Program-made: the position numbers and the translations under genes
Part shown: positions 8,614 through 16,850 of the stretch, one piece after another
Layout of the letters: each line of letters begins with the position of its first letter
Position numbering within the stretch: the first letter of the stretch is position 1
Assembly: GCA_022824725.1 (NCBI GenBank)
Contig: JAJDZH010000388.1
Coordinates: forward strand, 1 to 35,120
Direction of reading: 5' to 3'
Source of the DNA: Thermoanaerobaculia bacterium
GTDB lineage: Bacteria; Acidobacteriota; Thermoanaerobaculia; Multivoradales; Multivoraceae
DNA: 35,120 nt
The notes under the pieces: model-generated
Database searches by the model: none
The model's input: only the letters and a program-made list of their open reading frames with translations
Told to the model about the DNA's origin: nothing

Positions 8614-9903
8614 CTACTCGCCGCCGGTCGTCTCGATCACGCCGGGCAGGCGCGCCCTGGGCGGCTCCTCGTCGTTGTAGACGCAGGAGATGAAGCCCAT
8701 CAGCATCTCGTCGGTCGACTCCGGCCCGAACGTCACGACGCGGTCCGGGTTGAAGCCCCAGCGCTCCGCCTCCTCGGGCGAGTTGTCGAACCACATGTCG
8801 ATCCGCAGGGTGCTGCCCGCGGGCAGTACCTTCGGCTCGGAGTACCAGTAGATCTCCTGCCAGTCGAAGTCCCAGTCCGGCACGTGGAGGATCAGCTCCT
8901 GGCTGCCGTCCGGGTAGAAGGCCGTGTACTTCGCCTCGCGGCCGCGCATATGCATGTGGGGGAGCATGCCGAGAACCGTCACCTCGCGTTCGAAGGTGCG
9001 CTCGGCGGTGTCGTGCCAGTAGTCGTGGCGGGCCGGAATCTCGAACTCGAAGTTGCTGATCGGGAAGAAGTGGACCGGGTGCTCGACCGGCTTCGTCGCG
9101 AACTTGAGCGCGATGGACGACTGGTCCCAGCCGCCGCTGCCGGGGCCGGGCTCCTTGTGGTAGTGGAGGTCGAAGGTCAGCGTGTCGCCGGTCCGCAGCA
9201 GCGAGCCGTAGCCCTCCGGCCACACGTGCGGCGGCGAGCCTGACGTGGCACCACCGAGAAAGTGGCCGTCGCCGCGGGTCTCCTCGTCGTCCGGACTCTT
9301 GACGAAGATGTTGAAGTGGTGGACGAGCTCGCTGCCGCGGCGGAACTCGATCTCCTGCACCCACTTGTCCTCGGGCAGGAGGTCCGGCGTCAGGACCAGA
9401 CGGTGCTTGGTGTAGACGTCCTTGATGTCGTCCTCGACGTAGTAGGGCTCGGGCATCTTGAGCACGAGGTCGGGATCGGTGAACACCCAGCCGTCGTCGT
9501 CGGGCCACTCGATGGGCGCGGGGCCGTCCTCGGGACGGCCGGACTGCGCGCCCGCCTCGACCCAGCGCTTCAGCGTCGCGATCTCCCCGTCGGTGAGGCC
9601 GCGCTCGTTCCGGAACACGCCGTCGAAGTGCTCGGAGGCGTCCCACGGCGGCATCTCCTTCGACGCCGTCATGCGGACGATCGAGCGCGCCCAGGGCCGG
9701 GCCTCCTCGTAGGTCGTGAGCGCCATCGGCACGCCGCCCCGGTAGATCTTGCTGCCCGACGGCCGGTGACACTCCTGGCAGTTCTGCTGCAGGATGGGCA
9801 AGACATCCTCGTAGAATGTCGGCCCTTCCACCTCGGCAGCGCCGTGGGCCGCCGCGGCAAGGACCAGGCAGAGCGCAAAACCAACCAGGCGTCGACTCGT
9901 CAT
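8614..9903 (-). CDS. cytochrome c / PHM-like copper type II monooxygenase fusion, exported
   Basis: A 429-aa protein from ATG 9903-9901 with AGGAGG just upstream. A Sec signal peptide spans about residues 1-22. A c-type haem site CQECH (42-46) with a possible Met ligand in KEMPPW makes an N-terminal cytochrome domain. The C-terminal two thirds resemble the copper type II ascorbate-dependent monooxygenase fold. All six expected copper ligands can be proposed: H195-H196 (VHHFN) and H247 (DLHYH) for CuH; H316, H318 (PHMHMRG) and M400 (TDEM) for CuM. Haem-linked PHM-like proteins of this layout are widespread in Acidobacteriota and marine bacteria without known substrates. The haem probably feeds electrons to copper in place of ascorbate (inference). 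Periplasmic. Confidence 0.88.
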   Translation of the reverse strand: MTSRRLVGFALCLVLAAAAHGAAEVEGPTFYEDVLPILQQNCQECHRPSGSKIYRGGVPMALTTYEEARPWARSIVRMTASKEMPPWDASEHFDGVFRNERGLTDGEIATLKRWVEAGAQSGRPEDGPAPIEWPDDDGWVFTDPDLVLKMPEPYYVEDDIKDVYTKHRLVLTPDLLPEDKWVQEIEFRRGSELVHHFNIFVKSPDDEETRGDGHFLGGATSGSPPHVWPEGYGSLLRTGDTLTFDLHYHKEPGPGSGGWDQSSIALKFATKPVEHPVHFFPISNFEFEIPARHDYWHDTAERTFEREVTVLGMLPHMHMRGREAKYTAFYPDGSQELILHVPDWDFDWQEIYWYSEPKVLPAGSTLRIDMWFDNSPEEAERWGFNPDRVVTFGPESTDEMLMGFISCVYNDEEPPRARLPGVIETTGGE

Positions 9904-9919
9904 CGCTACCCTCCTGCAA

Positions 9920-12487
9920 GTGTCCGGATCCGCGCGAGCTTACCGCAGCCGTTGGGCCTGCGGAGTGCTTGCGCCGGCTCTGGTCCTCGGTCTGGCGGCT
10001 GGCAGCGCCGGCGCCCAGGAGACGGCGGGTCCGGACGCGGACGACTACCAGGCCGCGTCGGCGCTGGTCGAAGGCAACCTGCTCGCGCTGCTACGCAACG
10101 CGGAGGTCACGCCGCACTGGCTCGCCGCGGACCTCGAGACGACCGGCTTTTGGTACGGCCGCGACGGTGAAACCGGCCCCGAACTTGTCGTGTTCGACCT
10201 GGAGGCGCGGTCGCGCCGGCCCGCCTTCGATCATGCCCGGATGGCGGCGTCGATCGCCGAGGCCCTGGCGACCGCCGGCGGGAGCGCGGCGGAGGGCGAC
10301 GAGGAAGGCGGGGAGAGCACCCCGACCCTGGAGGGGCTGCTGGGACTCTCGCTCTCGGACGACCTGGCGACGCTGACCGCCCGTCAAGGCGCCCAGCGGG
10401 TCACCTGCTCGGTAGCCGACTTCGACTGCGCCGCGCAGGCGATCAAGCCGCCCGAGCCCGGCCTGCTGCCGTCGCCGGACGGAACCCGCGCGGCCTTCAC
10501 CCGCGACGACAACCTGTTCGTGCGCCATCTCGAGACCGGCGAAGAAACCCGCCTCACCCACGACGGCAAGACCTACTTCTCCTACGGCAAGTGGCCCGAC
10601 TCCTCGCTGCTGACGGTCGCCGCCAGGAAGACGGGCCTGCGGCAGCCGCCCTACCTGTCGAGCTGGTCGCCGGACGGCCGCTTCCTGCTCGCGCCGCGCA
10701 TGGACGAGCGGTTGCTCGAGGCCGTGCCGTTCGTCGAGTGGGTGCCGACCGACGGCAGCCGCCGGCCGGTCGTGCATCTGCTGCGCGAACCGATCGCGGG
10801 CGACGAAGACGAGATGAACGTGGACTGGCTCGTCTTCGACACGAAGAAGGGCGGTCGGGTCCAGGTCGACTTCGAGGGTGCTTCGCTGCCCGACGAGACC
10901 GACAGGCCCGGGCTCGGCGCCGTCATCGGCTGGGATCTGGAGCGGAACCGGGTCTACCTCCGGGCCGCGGGCTACGCCGGCAAGAGCGGCGCCCTGGTCG
11001 CGATCGATGTCGAGTCCGGCAAGGCGACGCCGGTGATCTGGGAGACGAACGAGACGCGGGTCGAGTCGAACACCCACATGTACAACCGGCCCAACATTCG
11101 GCTGGTGCGCGGACCGGACGACGAACGACGCGTGCTCTGGTACTCGGACCGCAGCGGTTGGGGGCACCTCTACGTCTACGAGCTGGCCGACGACGACTCG
11201 GCCGATCTCGTCGGTACGGTGACCGCGGGCGACTGGACGGTGCTCGACATCATTCACGTCGACGAGGCCGGCCAGCAGGTCTACTTCACGGGCGGCGGCC
11301 GCGAGCCCGGCCGCGACCCGTACCTGCGCCATCTCTACCGGGCGTCGTTCGACCCCGCATCGCCGCGGGCAGGCGAAGTCGTGCTGCTGACGGCGAACGA
11401 TGCCGACCACCACTTCGAGCCGGCGCCGGTGCCGATGATGGAGGCCCTGTTCGGCCTCGCCCCGCCGCCGCCCCGGATCCGGCCCGACCTCGGCGTCTTC
11501 CTCGACACCTGGTCGACCGTGGATCGCCCGCCGATCACGGTACTGCGCTCGACGGAAGACGGGAAGGTGCTGGCCGAGGTCGAGCAGGCGGACGCCTCCG
11601 CGCTGTTCGAGGCGGGCTTCGTGCCGCCGGAACGCCGGGCCTTCCTCGCCGCCGACGGGGAGACGGAGGTGTACTCGGTCTACTTCGCGCCGCAGCGCGA
11701 GGTCGAGGGCGGCCGGCACCCGGTGATCGACGCGGTCTACGGCGGCCCGCAGGTGTACGTGGCGCCGCGGAACTTCGTGCAGGCCGTGGGCGCGCGCAAC
11801 CCGTCGGCCGAGCCGGCGCTGGCCCGCCTCGGTTTCGCGGTCGTCGTCACGGACGGCCGCGGCACGCCGGGTCGCTCCAGCGCTTTCCGCGACGCGGGCT
11901 ACCCGGAGTTCACGCAGGTCGGCGTGGAGGATCACGTGGCGGTGATCCGCCAGTGGGCGGGGCTCAAGCCCGAGATGGACCCGGAGCGGGTCGGCATCTA
12001 CGGCTGGTCCTGGGGCGGGACGTTCACCGCCCAGGCCATCCTCAGCCGGCCGGACTTCTACGACGTGGCCGTCTCAGGCGCCGGCGTCTACGACTACGCG
12101 GCGATCTACCCCGGTTTCGAGGCGTTCACGGGACCCGCGGTGTACTCCGACGGCGGCAGGACGCGGACGCGGCCGGACGAGGCGCCGAAGAGCTGGGAGC
12201 CGCTTGACATCACCGCGATGGCCGGGAATCTTGAGGGCCGCCTCCTCCTCGTCTACGGCGACATGGACGAGAACGTGCCGCCGGCCCAGGCTTTCCGGAT
12301 GGTCGACGCGCTGATCAAGGCGAACAAGCCCTACGACCTCCTCTACCTTCCGAACCGCAACCACGGCGGCGGCGCCGAGCCGTACGCCCTGCTCCGCACC
12401 TGGGACTACTTCGTCGAGCACCTGCTCGGCGTCGAGCCGCCGCGCGACGTGACCTTCGAGGTCAAGCCGGCGGCGACGGTCTTCTGA
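9920..12487 (+). CDS. S9 family peptidase, dipeptidyl peptidase IV-like, exported
   Basis: An 855-aa periplasmic serine peptidase that removes N-terminal dipeptides. The start is GTG 9920, chosen because it gives a good Sec signal (basic SRWAC region, hydrophobic stretch, cleavage after AGA32). An N-terminal DPPIV beta-propeller (about 130-570; LLPSPDGTRAAFTRDDNLFVRHLETGEE is blade-like) precedes the alpha/beta hydrolase. The catalytic triad is S697 in GWSWGG, D783 in GDMDENVP and H815 in NRNHGG. No Shine-Dalgarno is visible; the start codon is only 16 bases from the start of the divergent copper monooxygenase. The TonB receptor gene follows after 40 bases, suggesting joint peptide scavenging. 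Confidence 0.93.
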   Translation: MSGSARAYRSRWACGVLAPALVLGLAAGSAGAQETAGPDADDYQAASALVEGNLLALLRNAEVTPHWLAADLETTGFWYGRDGETGPELVVFDLEARSRRPAFDHARMAASIAEALATAGGSAAEGDEEGGESTPTLEGLLGLSLSDDLATLTARQGAQRVTCSVADFDCAAQAIKPPEPGLLPSPDGTRAAFTRDDNLFVRHLETGEETRLTHDGKTYFSYGKWPDSSLLTVAARKTGLRQPPYLSSWSPDGRFLLAPRMDERLLEAVPFVEWVPTDGSRRPVVHLLREPIAGDEDEMNVDWLVFDTKKGGRVQVDFEGASLPDETDRPGLGAVIGWDLERNRVYLRAAGYAGKSGALVAIDVESGKATPVIWETNETRVESNTHMYNRPNIRLVRGPDDERRVLWYSDRSGWGHLYVYELADDDSADLVGTVTAGDWTVLDIIHVDEAGQQVYFTGGGREPGRDPYLRHLYRASFDPASPRAGEVVLLTANDADHHFEPAPVPMMEALFGLAPPPPRIRPDLGVFLDTWSTVDRPPITVLRSTEDGKVLAEVEQADASALFEAGFVPPERRAFLAADGETEVYSVYFAPQREVEGGRHPVIDAVYGGPQVYVAPRNFVQAVGARNPSAEPALARLGFAVVVTDGRGTPGRSSAFRDAGYPEFTQVGVEDHVAVIRQWAGLKPEMDPERVGIYGWSWGGTFTAQAILSRPDFYDVAVSGAGVYDYAAIYPGFEAFTGPAVYSDGGRTRTRPDEAPKSWEPLDITAMAGNLEGRLLLVYGDMDENVPPAQAFRMVDALIKANKPYDLLYLPNRNHGGGAEPYALLRTWDYFVEHLLGVEPPRDVTFEVKPAATVF

Positions 12488-12527
12488 TCGTGCAACTCAA
12501 CGACTCAATACCAGAGGGAGACAGACG

Positions 12528-14891
12528 ATGAGACGAATCCTGTTCATGGCCCTGCTCGTGGCGCTGGCCGCCGCGGGCCTGAGCGCCCAGGACACCGCGA
12601 CGGAAGACGCGCAGGCCGAGGCGGAGTCGCCGGTCGGCACCGTGATCGAGGAGGTCGTCGTCACCGCCCAGAAGCGTGAACAGGGCATCAACGACGTCGG
12701 CATCACGGTGAACGCCTTCTCGGCCGAGCAACTCGAGAACTACGGCGTCGACAACGCGGAGGAACTGGAGAAGCTGGTGCCGGGGCTCACCGTGACCAAC
12801 TCCCAGCCCTCGGGCGCGCCGGTCTACACGATCCGCGGCGTCGGCTTCAACGACTTCTCGACCTCGTCGTCGAGCACGGTCGGCATCTACAACGACGGCG
12901 TCTCCATCCTCTATCCGGTGATGAGTCGTGGCGCGCTCTTCGACATCGACCGGATCGAGGTGCTGAAGGGTCCCCAGGGCGACCTCTACGGCCGGAACAC
13001 GACGGCGGGCCAGATCAACATGATCACGAACCAGCCGACGGCGGCGACCGAGGCCGGCGTCAAGCTGGGCTACGGCACCTACGAGACCGTCGACCTCGAG
13101 GCGTTCGCCGGCGGCTCCCTGGGCGACCGGGCCCGGGCGCGGGTCGCGGTCAGGTCGACGCAGTCCGGCGAGGGCTGGCAGAAGAGCATCACCCGCCCCG
13201 GCGACGAGCTCGGCGAGCGCGACGAGCTGGGCGCCCGCGCCCTCTTCGACTTCGACCTGAGCGACAGCGCCGTGCTGCGGCTCAACGTCCACAACTACCA
13301 GAACAGGTCGGACAACATCGCGGGGACGCCGACCAGCATCTTCGGCGAGAGTGTGGCGGCGGATTACGGCAACGAGGACGCCGACTGGACACCTCACCAC
13401 CGGCCCACGAACGACGCCGTGATTCAGGGCGCCTCGGCCACCCTTTCGGCCAACGCGGGCAACGTCAGCATCACCAGCATCACGGCCTTCGACAAGTTCG
13501 AGCGGGATGCGCTGTACGACACGTCGGCGGTGCCGGAGTCCGACGCCGACATCACGAACGACTCGGAGATCGACGTCTTCTCGCAGGAGCTGCGGCTCGA
13601 GTCGACGACGGACGGCGGCACCTACTGGACCGCGGGCGTCTTCTATTCCGAGGACGAGATCACGGAGAGCTACGAGATGGACTTCACGGCGTTCCAGGGT
13701 CTCCACTTCGACAACCGCTACGTCCAGGAGAGCGATTCGCTCGCGGCCTTCGGGCACGTCGAGGTGCCGCTCGCCGACCGGTTCCAGCTCACGCTGGGGG
13801 CGCGCTTCACCGAGGAGGAGCGGAGTTTCCGGGGCTGCACCTACGACACGGGCGACGGCCTGATCGCCGGCTTCTACAACTTCTTCGTCACGCCGTTCTT
13901 CTTCAACCCGCTGGGCTTCAACCCATCGCCGCTGGCGCCGGGCGACTGCGGCGTGTTCAACGACCTCGCGGGCACGCCGGCCTACGGGCAGTTCGCCGTG
14001 TTCGACGACTCGATCAGCACGGACGACCTCATGACCAAGGTCTCGCTGAACTACAGCCCGAACGACGACGTGCTCCTCTACGGGACGATCTCGAGCGGCT
14101 TCAAGTCGGGCGGCTTCAACGGCGCCGGCGCCCTGACCCACTCCCAGTTGCAGCCCTACGACAAGGAGGAGCTGACCTCCTACGAACTGGGCCTCAAGTC
14201 GACGTTGCTGGGAAGCGCGCTGCAGCTCAACGCCGCCGCGTTCATGTACGACTACACGGACAAGCAGGAGCTGTTCAACTTCATCTCGCCCGTCGGCGAC
14301 GTCGTCGGCATCAACAACGTGCCCGAGTCCGAGGTCTTCGGCATCGAGATCGAGTCCGCGTGGTACCTCGCGACGGGCCTGCGCTGGGATCTGGGCATCG
14401 CCTACCTCGACAGCGAGATCCTCGAGTTCATCGGCAACTGCCCGGCCGGGCTGTTCTTCCCGCCGCCGCCCGAGTCGCTGCCGGCGGGCTGCCCGGCGCC
14501 GAGTTCCTTCGGCAACGTGCTGACCTTCGACGCCTCGGGCAACCGGCTCGACAACGCGCCGGAGTGGCAGATCGCGAGCACGCTGAGCTACACCTGGTCC
14601 GTCGGCAGCAGCCACTTCATGAACCTGGCCGCGGACGTGAGCTACAAGGACGACAACGAGGGCAGCGGCGCGGCGCCGACGGCTCTCAGCCTGTTCTACA
14701 TCCCGGACTACACGATCATGAACCTGAGGATCGGCTTCGGCGACGTGCTCGGCCGCTGGGACGTGGAGGTCTGGGGCCGCAACGTGACGGACGAGGAGTA
14801 CTGGCACTCCACCTCGTCCAGCAACAGCACGACGATCCGGCTGAACGGCATGCCGGCGACCTATGGCGTTTCCGTCGGTTACAAGTTCTAG
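12528..14891 (+). CDS. TonB-dependent outer-membrane receptor
   Basis: A 787-aa outer-membrane active-transport receptor from ATG 12528, with AGGGAG 10 bases upstream. The signal peptide is cut near LSA20-Q. The TonB box region EEVVVTAQKR lies at 41-50, followed by the plug domain (QLENYGVDNAEELEKLVPGL; DIDRIEVLKGPQGDLYGRNT) and a 22-strand-type barrel rich in aromatic and acidic strands. It ends in the outer-membrane signature GVSVGYKF with terminal Phe. It is the type used for unusual organic substrates as well as siderophores; no Fe-S, haem or iron-regulation gene is nearby. The surrounding peptidase and amidohydrolases suggest uptake of an organic amide or peptide. Confidence 0.94.
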   Translation: MRRILFMALLVALAAAGLSAQDTATEDAQAEAESPVGTVIEEVVVTAQKREQGINDVGITVNAFSAEQLENYGVDNAEELEKLVPGLTVTNSQPSGAPVYTIRGVGFNDFSTSSSSTVGIYNDGVSILYPVMSRGALFDIDRIEVLKGPQGDLYGRNTTAGQINMITNQPTAATEAGVKLGYGTYETVDLEAFAGGSLGDRARARVAVRSTQSGEGWQKSITRPGDELGERDELGARALFDFDLSDSAVLRLNVHNYQNRSDNIAGTPTSIFGESVAADYGNEDADWTPHHRPTNDAVIQGASATLSANAGNVSITSITAFDKFERDALYDTSAVPESDADITNDSEIDVFSQELRLESTTDGGTYWTAGVFYSEDEITESYEMDFTAFQGLHFDNRYVQESDSLAAFGHVEVPLADRFQLTLGARFTEEERSFRGCTYDTGDGLIAGFYNFFVTPFFFNPLGFNPSPLAPGDCGVFNDLAGTPAYGQFAVFDDSISTDDLMTKVSLNYSPNDDVLLYGTISSGFKSGGFNGAGALTHSQLQPYDKEELTSYELGLKSTLLGSALQLNAAAFMYDYTDKQELFNFISPVGDVVGINNVPESEVFGIEIESAWYLATGLRWDLGIAYLDSEILEFIGNCPAGLFFPPPPESLPAGCPAPSSFGNVLTFDASGNRLDNAPEWQIASTLSYTWSVGSSHFMNLAADVSYKDDNEGSGAAPTALSLFYIPDYTIMNLRIGFGDVLGRWDVEVWGRNVTDEEYWHSTSSSNSTTIRLNGMPATYGVSVGYKF

Positions 14892-14899
14892 GCGGCACT

Positions 14900-14923
14900 G
14901 GGTGCGCGGGTCTTCTGACCCGC
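14900..14923 (+). repeat. palindromic repeat at the 5' end of the first amidohydrolase gene
   Basis: A full 24-bp unit with TTCT loop, nine bases after the TonB receptor stop. It contains an in-frame GTG (14902-14904) that can start the next gene and would encode (M)RGSSDP immediately before a lipoprotein signal sequence. Confidence 0.95.
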
Positions 14924-16611
14924 TCCTGCTGCTGATCGCCCTGGCCCTCGCCTGCGCTCCCTCGGGCGACGGCGACGCCGACCTGATCCTCACCAACGGC
15001 CGCGTCTACACGCTCGACGCCGCCCGGCCCTGGGCGGAGGCGGTCGCGATCGCCGGCGGCGAGTTCACGTTCGTCGGCTCGACCGCCGACGCGCTCGCGC
15101 ACCGCGGCCCGGACACCGAAGTCCGCGATCTCGAAGGCCGGATGGCGATGCCGGGCATCTACGACGTCCACGTCCATCCGGTGCTGGGCGGGACCGAGGT
15201 GCTGCTCCAGTGCCTGTTCCCGCCCACCGCCGGGCCGGCGGAGATCGAGGAGACGCTGTCCGCCTGCGTCGCCGCCGATCCGGACGCGGCCTGGATCGAG
15301 GGCGGACGCTGGACGAGCAACTTCTTCGTCGACCACGAGATCGGCTCGCCGCGCGAGTGGCTGGACCGGTTCTCGGGCGGCGTGGCGATCAGCCTCGCGG
15401 ACGACACGGGCCACAACCGTTGGGTGAACAGCAAAGCGCTGGAGCTGGCCGGCATCGACGGCGCCACCGACGTCGAAGGCGGCGAGGTCGTGCTGGACGA
15501 GCAGACCGGCGAGCCGAACGGCCTGCTGCTCGAGGCGGCGATGTACCCGGTGTTCCAGGCGATCCCCGAGAAGACGGCGGAGCAGTTCCTGCGCGCCGCC
15601 CGCGAGTCGATCCGGACGGCGAACGGCTTCGGCATCGTCGGCCTCAAGGAAGCGGGCGACGAGGGCACGGGCGTCGCCGCCTACAAGGCGCTGGCGGACG
15701 AAGGCGCGCTCACCGTCCACATGGCCGCGTCGATCGCGATTCCGCTGGTCCCCGGCACGCTCGACCTGGACGTCGACGCCCTGGCGCGGCTGCGCGAGGA
15801 GAACCGGGCCGCCAACCTGGACGTCGACCACGTGAAGATCTTCCTCGACGGCGTGCCGTCCATCGCGCGGACGGCGGCGATGCTCGACGACTACGAGCCG
15901 GAAGTGCCGGGCGGCCCGAGCCACAACGGCGAACTGCTGGTGCCGCCGGAAGCGCTGAACGCCTGGCTGCAGCAGCTCGACGCGCTCGGCGTCACGGTGA
16001 ACATCCACACCGCGGGCGACCGGTCGGTCCGGGTCGCGCTCGATGCGATCGAGTACGCGCGTGAGGAGAACGGCGACTCCGGGCTGATGCACCAGCTCGC
16101 CCATACCGGTTTCGTCGCGGTCGAAGACGTGCCGCGCTTCGCCGAGCTCGGCGCCATCGCCGACATGTCGCCGGCGATCTGGTACCCGTCGTTGATCTCC
16201 GACTCCATCCGCGCCGCCATCGGCGACCGCGCGGACCGCTCCTGGCCGGTGCGGGAGCTGCTCGAAGCCGGCGCCCACGTCATCGTCGGCTCGGACTGGC
16301 CCGCCGTGATCCCGGACATGAACCCCTGGCCCGGCATGGAGGCGCTGGTCACCCGCGCCGACCCCTGGGGCGGGTACCCCGGCACGCTGGCGCCGGAGCA
16401 GGCCGTGACCCTGGAAGAGGCGATCGAGCTCTACACGCTGGCCGGTGCACGCCTGCTGGGCGTCGAGCCGCGGGCCGGAACGATCGCCGCCGGCAAGTCC
16501 GCCGACCTGATCGTCCTCGACCGCAACCTCTTCGAGGTGCCGATCGAGGACGTCAGCGACACGACCGTCGAGTTGACCCTCTACGCAGGAGAGATCGTCC
16601 ATGAGAAGTAG
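14902..16611 (+). CDS. Amidohydro_3 (YtcJ-like) amidohydrolase lipoprotein
   Basis: Metal-dependent hydrolase of C-N bonds, 569 aa from GTG 14902. An ATG at 14863, inside the TonB receptor gene, is an alternative start. Both precede the lipoprotein signal LLLLIALALAC (C18 counted from the GTG). Likely metal and catalytic residues are H90 and H92 (DVHVHP), K312 (VKIFLDG, possibly carboxylated), H369 (IHTAGD), H401 (QLAHTG) and D465 (GSDWP). The Amidohydro_3 family includes N-substituted formamide deformylase and N-acyl-D-amino-acid deacylases; the substrate here is unknown. The next gene is a paralogue of the same fold. The proposed start codon lies inside the palindromic repeat, and no good Shine-Dalgarno is present. 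Confidence 0.9.
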   Translation: MRGSSDPLLLLIALALACAPSGDGDADLILTNGRVYTLDAARPWAEAVAIAGGEFTFVGSTADALAHRGPDTEVRDLEGRMAMPGIYDVHVHPVLGGTEVLLQCLFPPTAGPAEIEETLSACVAADPDAAWIEGGRWTSNFFVDHEIGSPREWLDRFSGGVAISLADDTGHNRWVNSKALELAGIDGATDVEGGEVVLDEQTGEPNGLLLEAAMYPVFQAIPEKTAEQFLRAARESIRTANGFGIVGLKEAGDEGTGVAAYKALADEGALTVHMAASIAIPLVPGTLDLDVDALARLREENRAANLDVDHVKIFLDGVPSIARTAAMLDDYEPEVPGGPSHNGELLVPPEALNAWLQQLDALGVTVNIHTAGDRSVRVALDAIEYAREENGDSGLMHQLAHTGFVAVEDVPRFAELGAIADMSPAIWYPSLISDSIRAAIGDRADRSWPVRELLEAGAHVIVGSDWPAVIPDMNPWPGMEALVTRADPWGGYPGTLAPEQAVTLEEAIELYTLAGARLLGVEPRAGTIAAGKSADLIVLDRNLFEVPIEDVSDTTVELTLYAGEIVHEK

Positions 16612-16631
16612 GAGTCCTCGCCGCGAGAATC

Positions 16632-16721
16632 GTCGCCGACCTTCGGCCGGCGGCCCTGTTGTCCGGGCTGCGCCGCTTCGCGGCTCCGCCCGTAGGCGGG
16701 TCAGAAGACCCGCGCACCCAG
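16632..16721 (-). repeat. repeat unit in reverse orientation with adjoining hairpin modules
   Basis: A perfect 24-bp unit on the minus strand at 16696-16719. To its left are small palindromes of the kind found inside the 18653-18786 element: an imperfect one around CCTTCGGCCGG (about 16637-16652), GCCGC-TTC-GCGGC at 16672-16684, and CCGCC-CGTA-GGCGG at 16686-16699. No matching left-hand end is seen, so this looks like half of a composite element. It lies in the 217-bp gap between the two amidohydrolase genes. Confidence 0.8.
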
Positions 16722-16826
16722 AGAGCCATCTCGCCGGGAGCGCGCTTCTGTTCTGCAACCGTCATGGCGTCACTGCGATCGATGCGCTTACAGCAGACAC
16801 TCTCCTTCCGGCCAAGCGCGTGCTCT

Positions 16827-16850
16827 GGGTGCGCGGGTCTTCCGACCCGC
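16827..16850 (+). repeat. palindromic repeat at the 5' end of the second amidohydrolase gene
   Basis: A 24-bp unit with loop TTCC in place of TTCT. Its internal GTG (16829-16831) is in frame with the amidohydrolase that follows. Hairpin modules continue to the right (GCCGCC-GAA-GGCGGC at about 16852-16866). Between 16722 and 16826 no other feature was seen. Confidence 0.93.

Noticed and set aside
10091-11935. 614-aa open frame on the minus strand across the S9 peptidase
   Set aside because: Same antisense high-GC effect; the plus-strand gene has a full catalytic triad.
12462-14996. 844-aa open frame on the minus strand across the TonB receptor gene
   Set aside because: It has no domain, is rich in Arg, Val and Ala as expected from antisense high-GC codons, and covers a gene with clear receptor motifs.
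14716-16758. 680-aa minus-strand open frame across the first amidohydrolase
   Set aside because: No recognisable motif and it includes reverse-translated repeat sequence; the plus strand carries all metal ligands.
16601-16828. N-terminal extension of the second amidohydrolase
   Set aside because: It translates repeat and hairpin DNA, has no domain, and the signal sequence starts later.
16611-16829. Small RNA or riboswitch in the gap between the amidohydrolases
   Set aside because: All visible structure is explained by repeat units and their hairpin modules; no known riboswitch core was seen.
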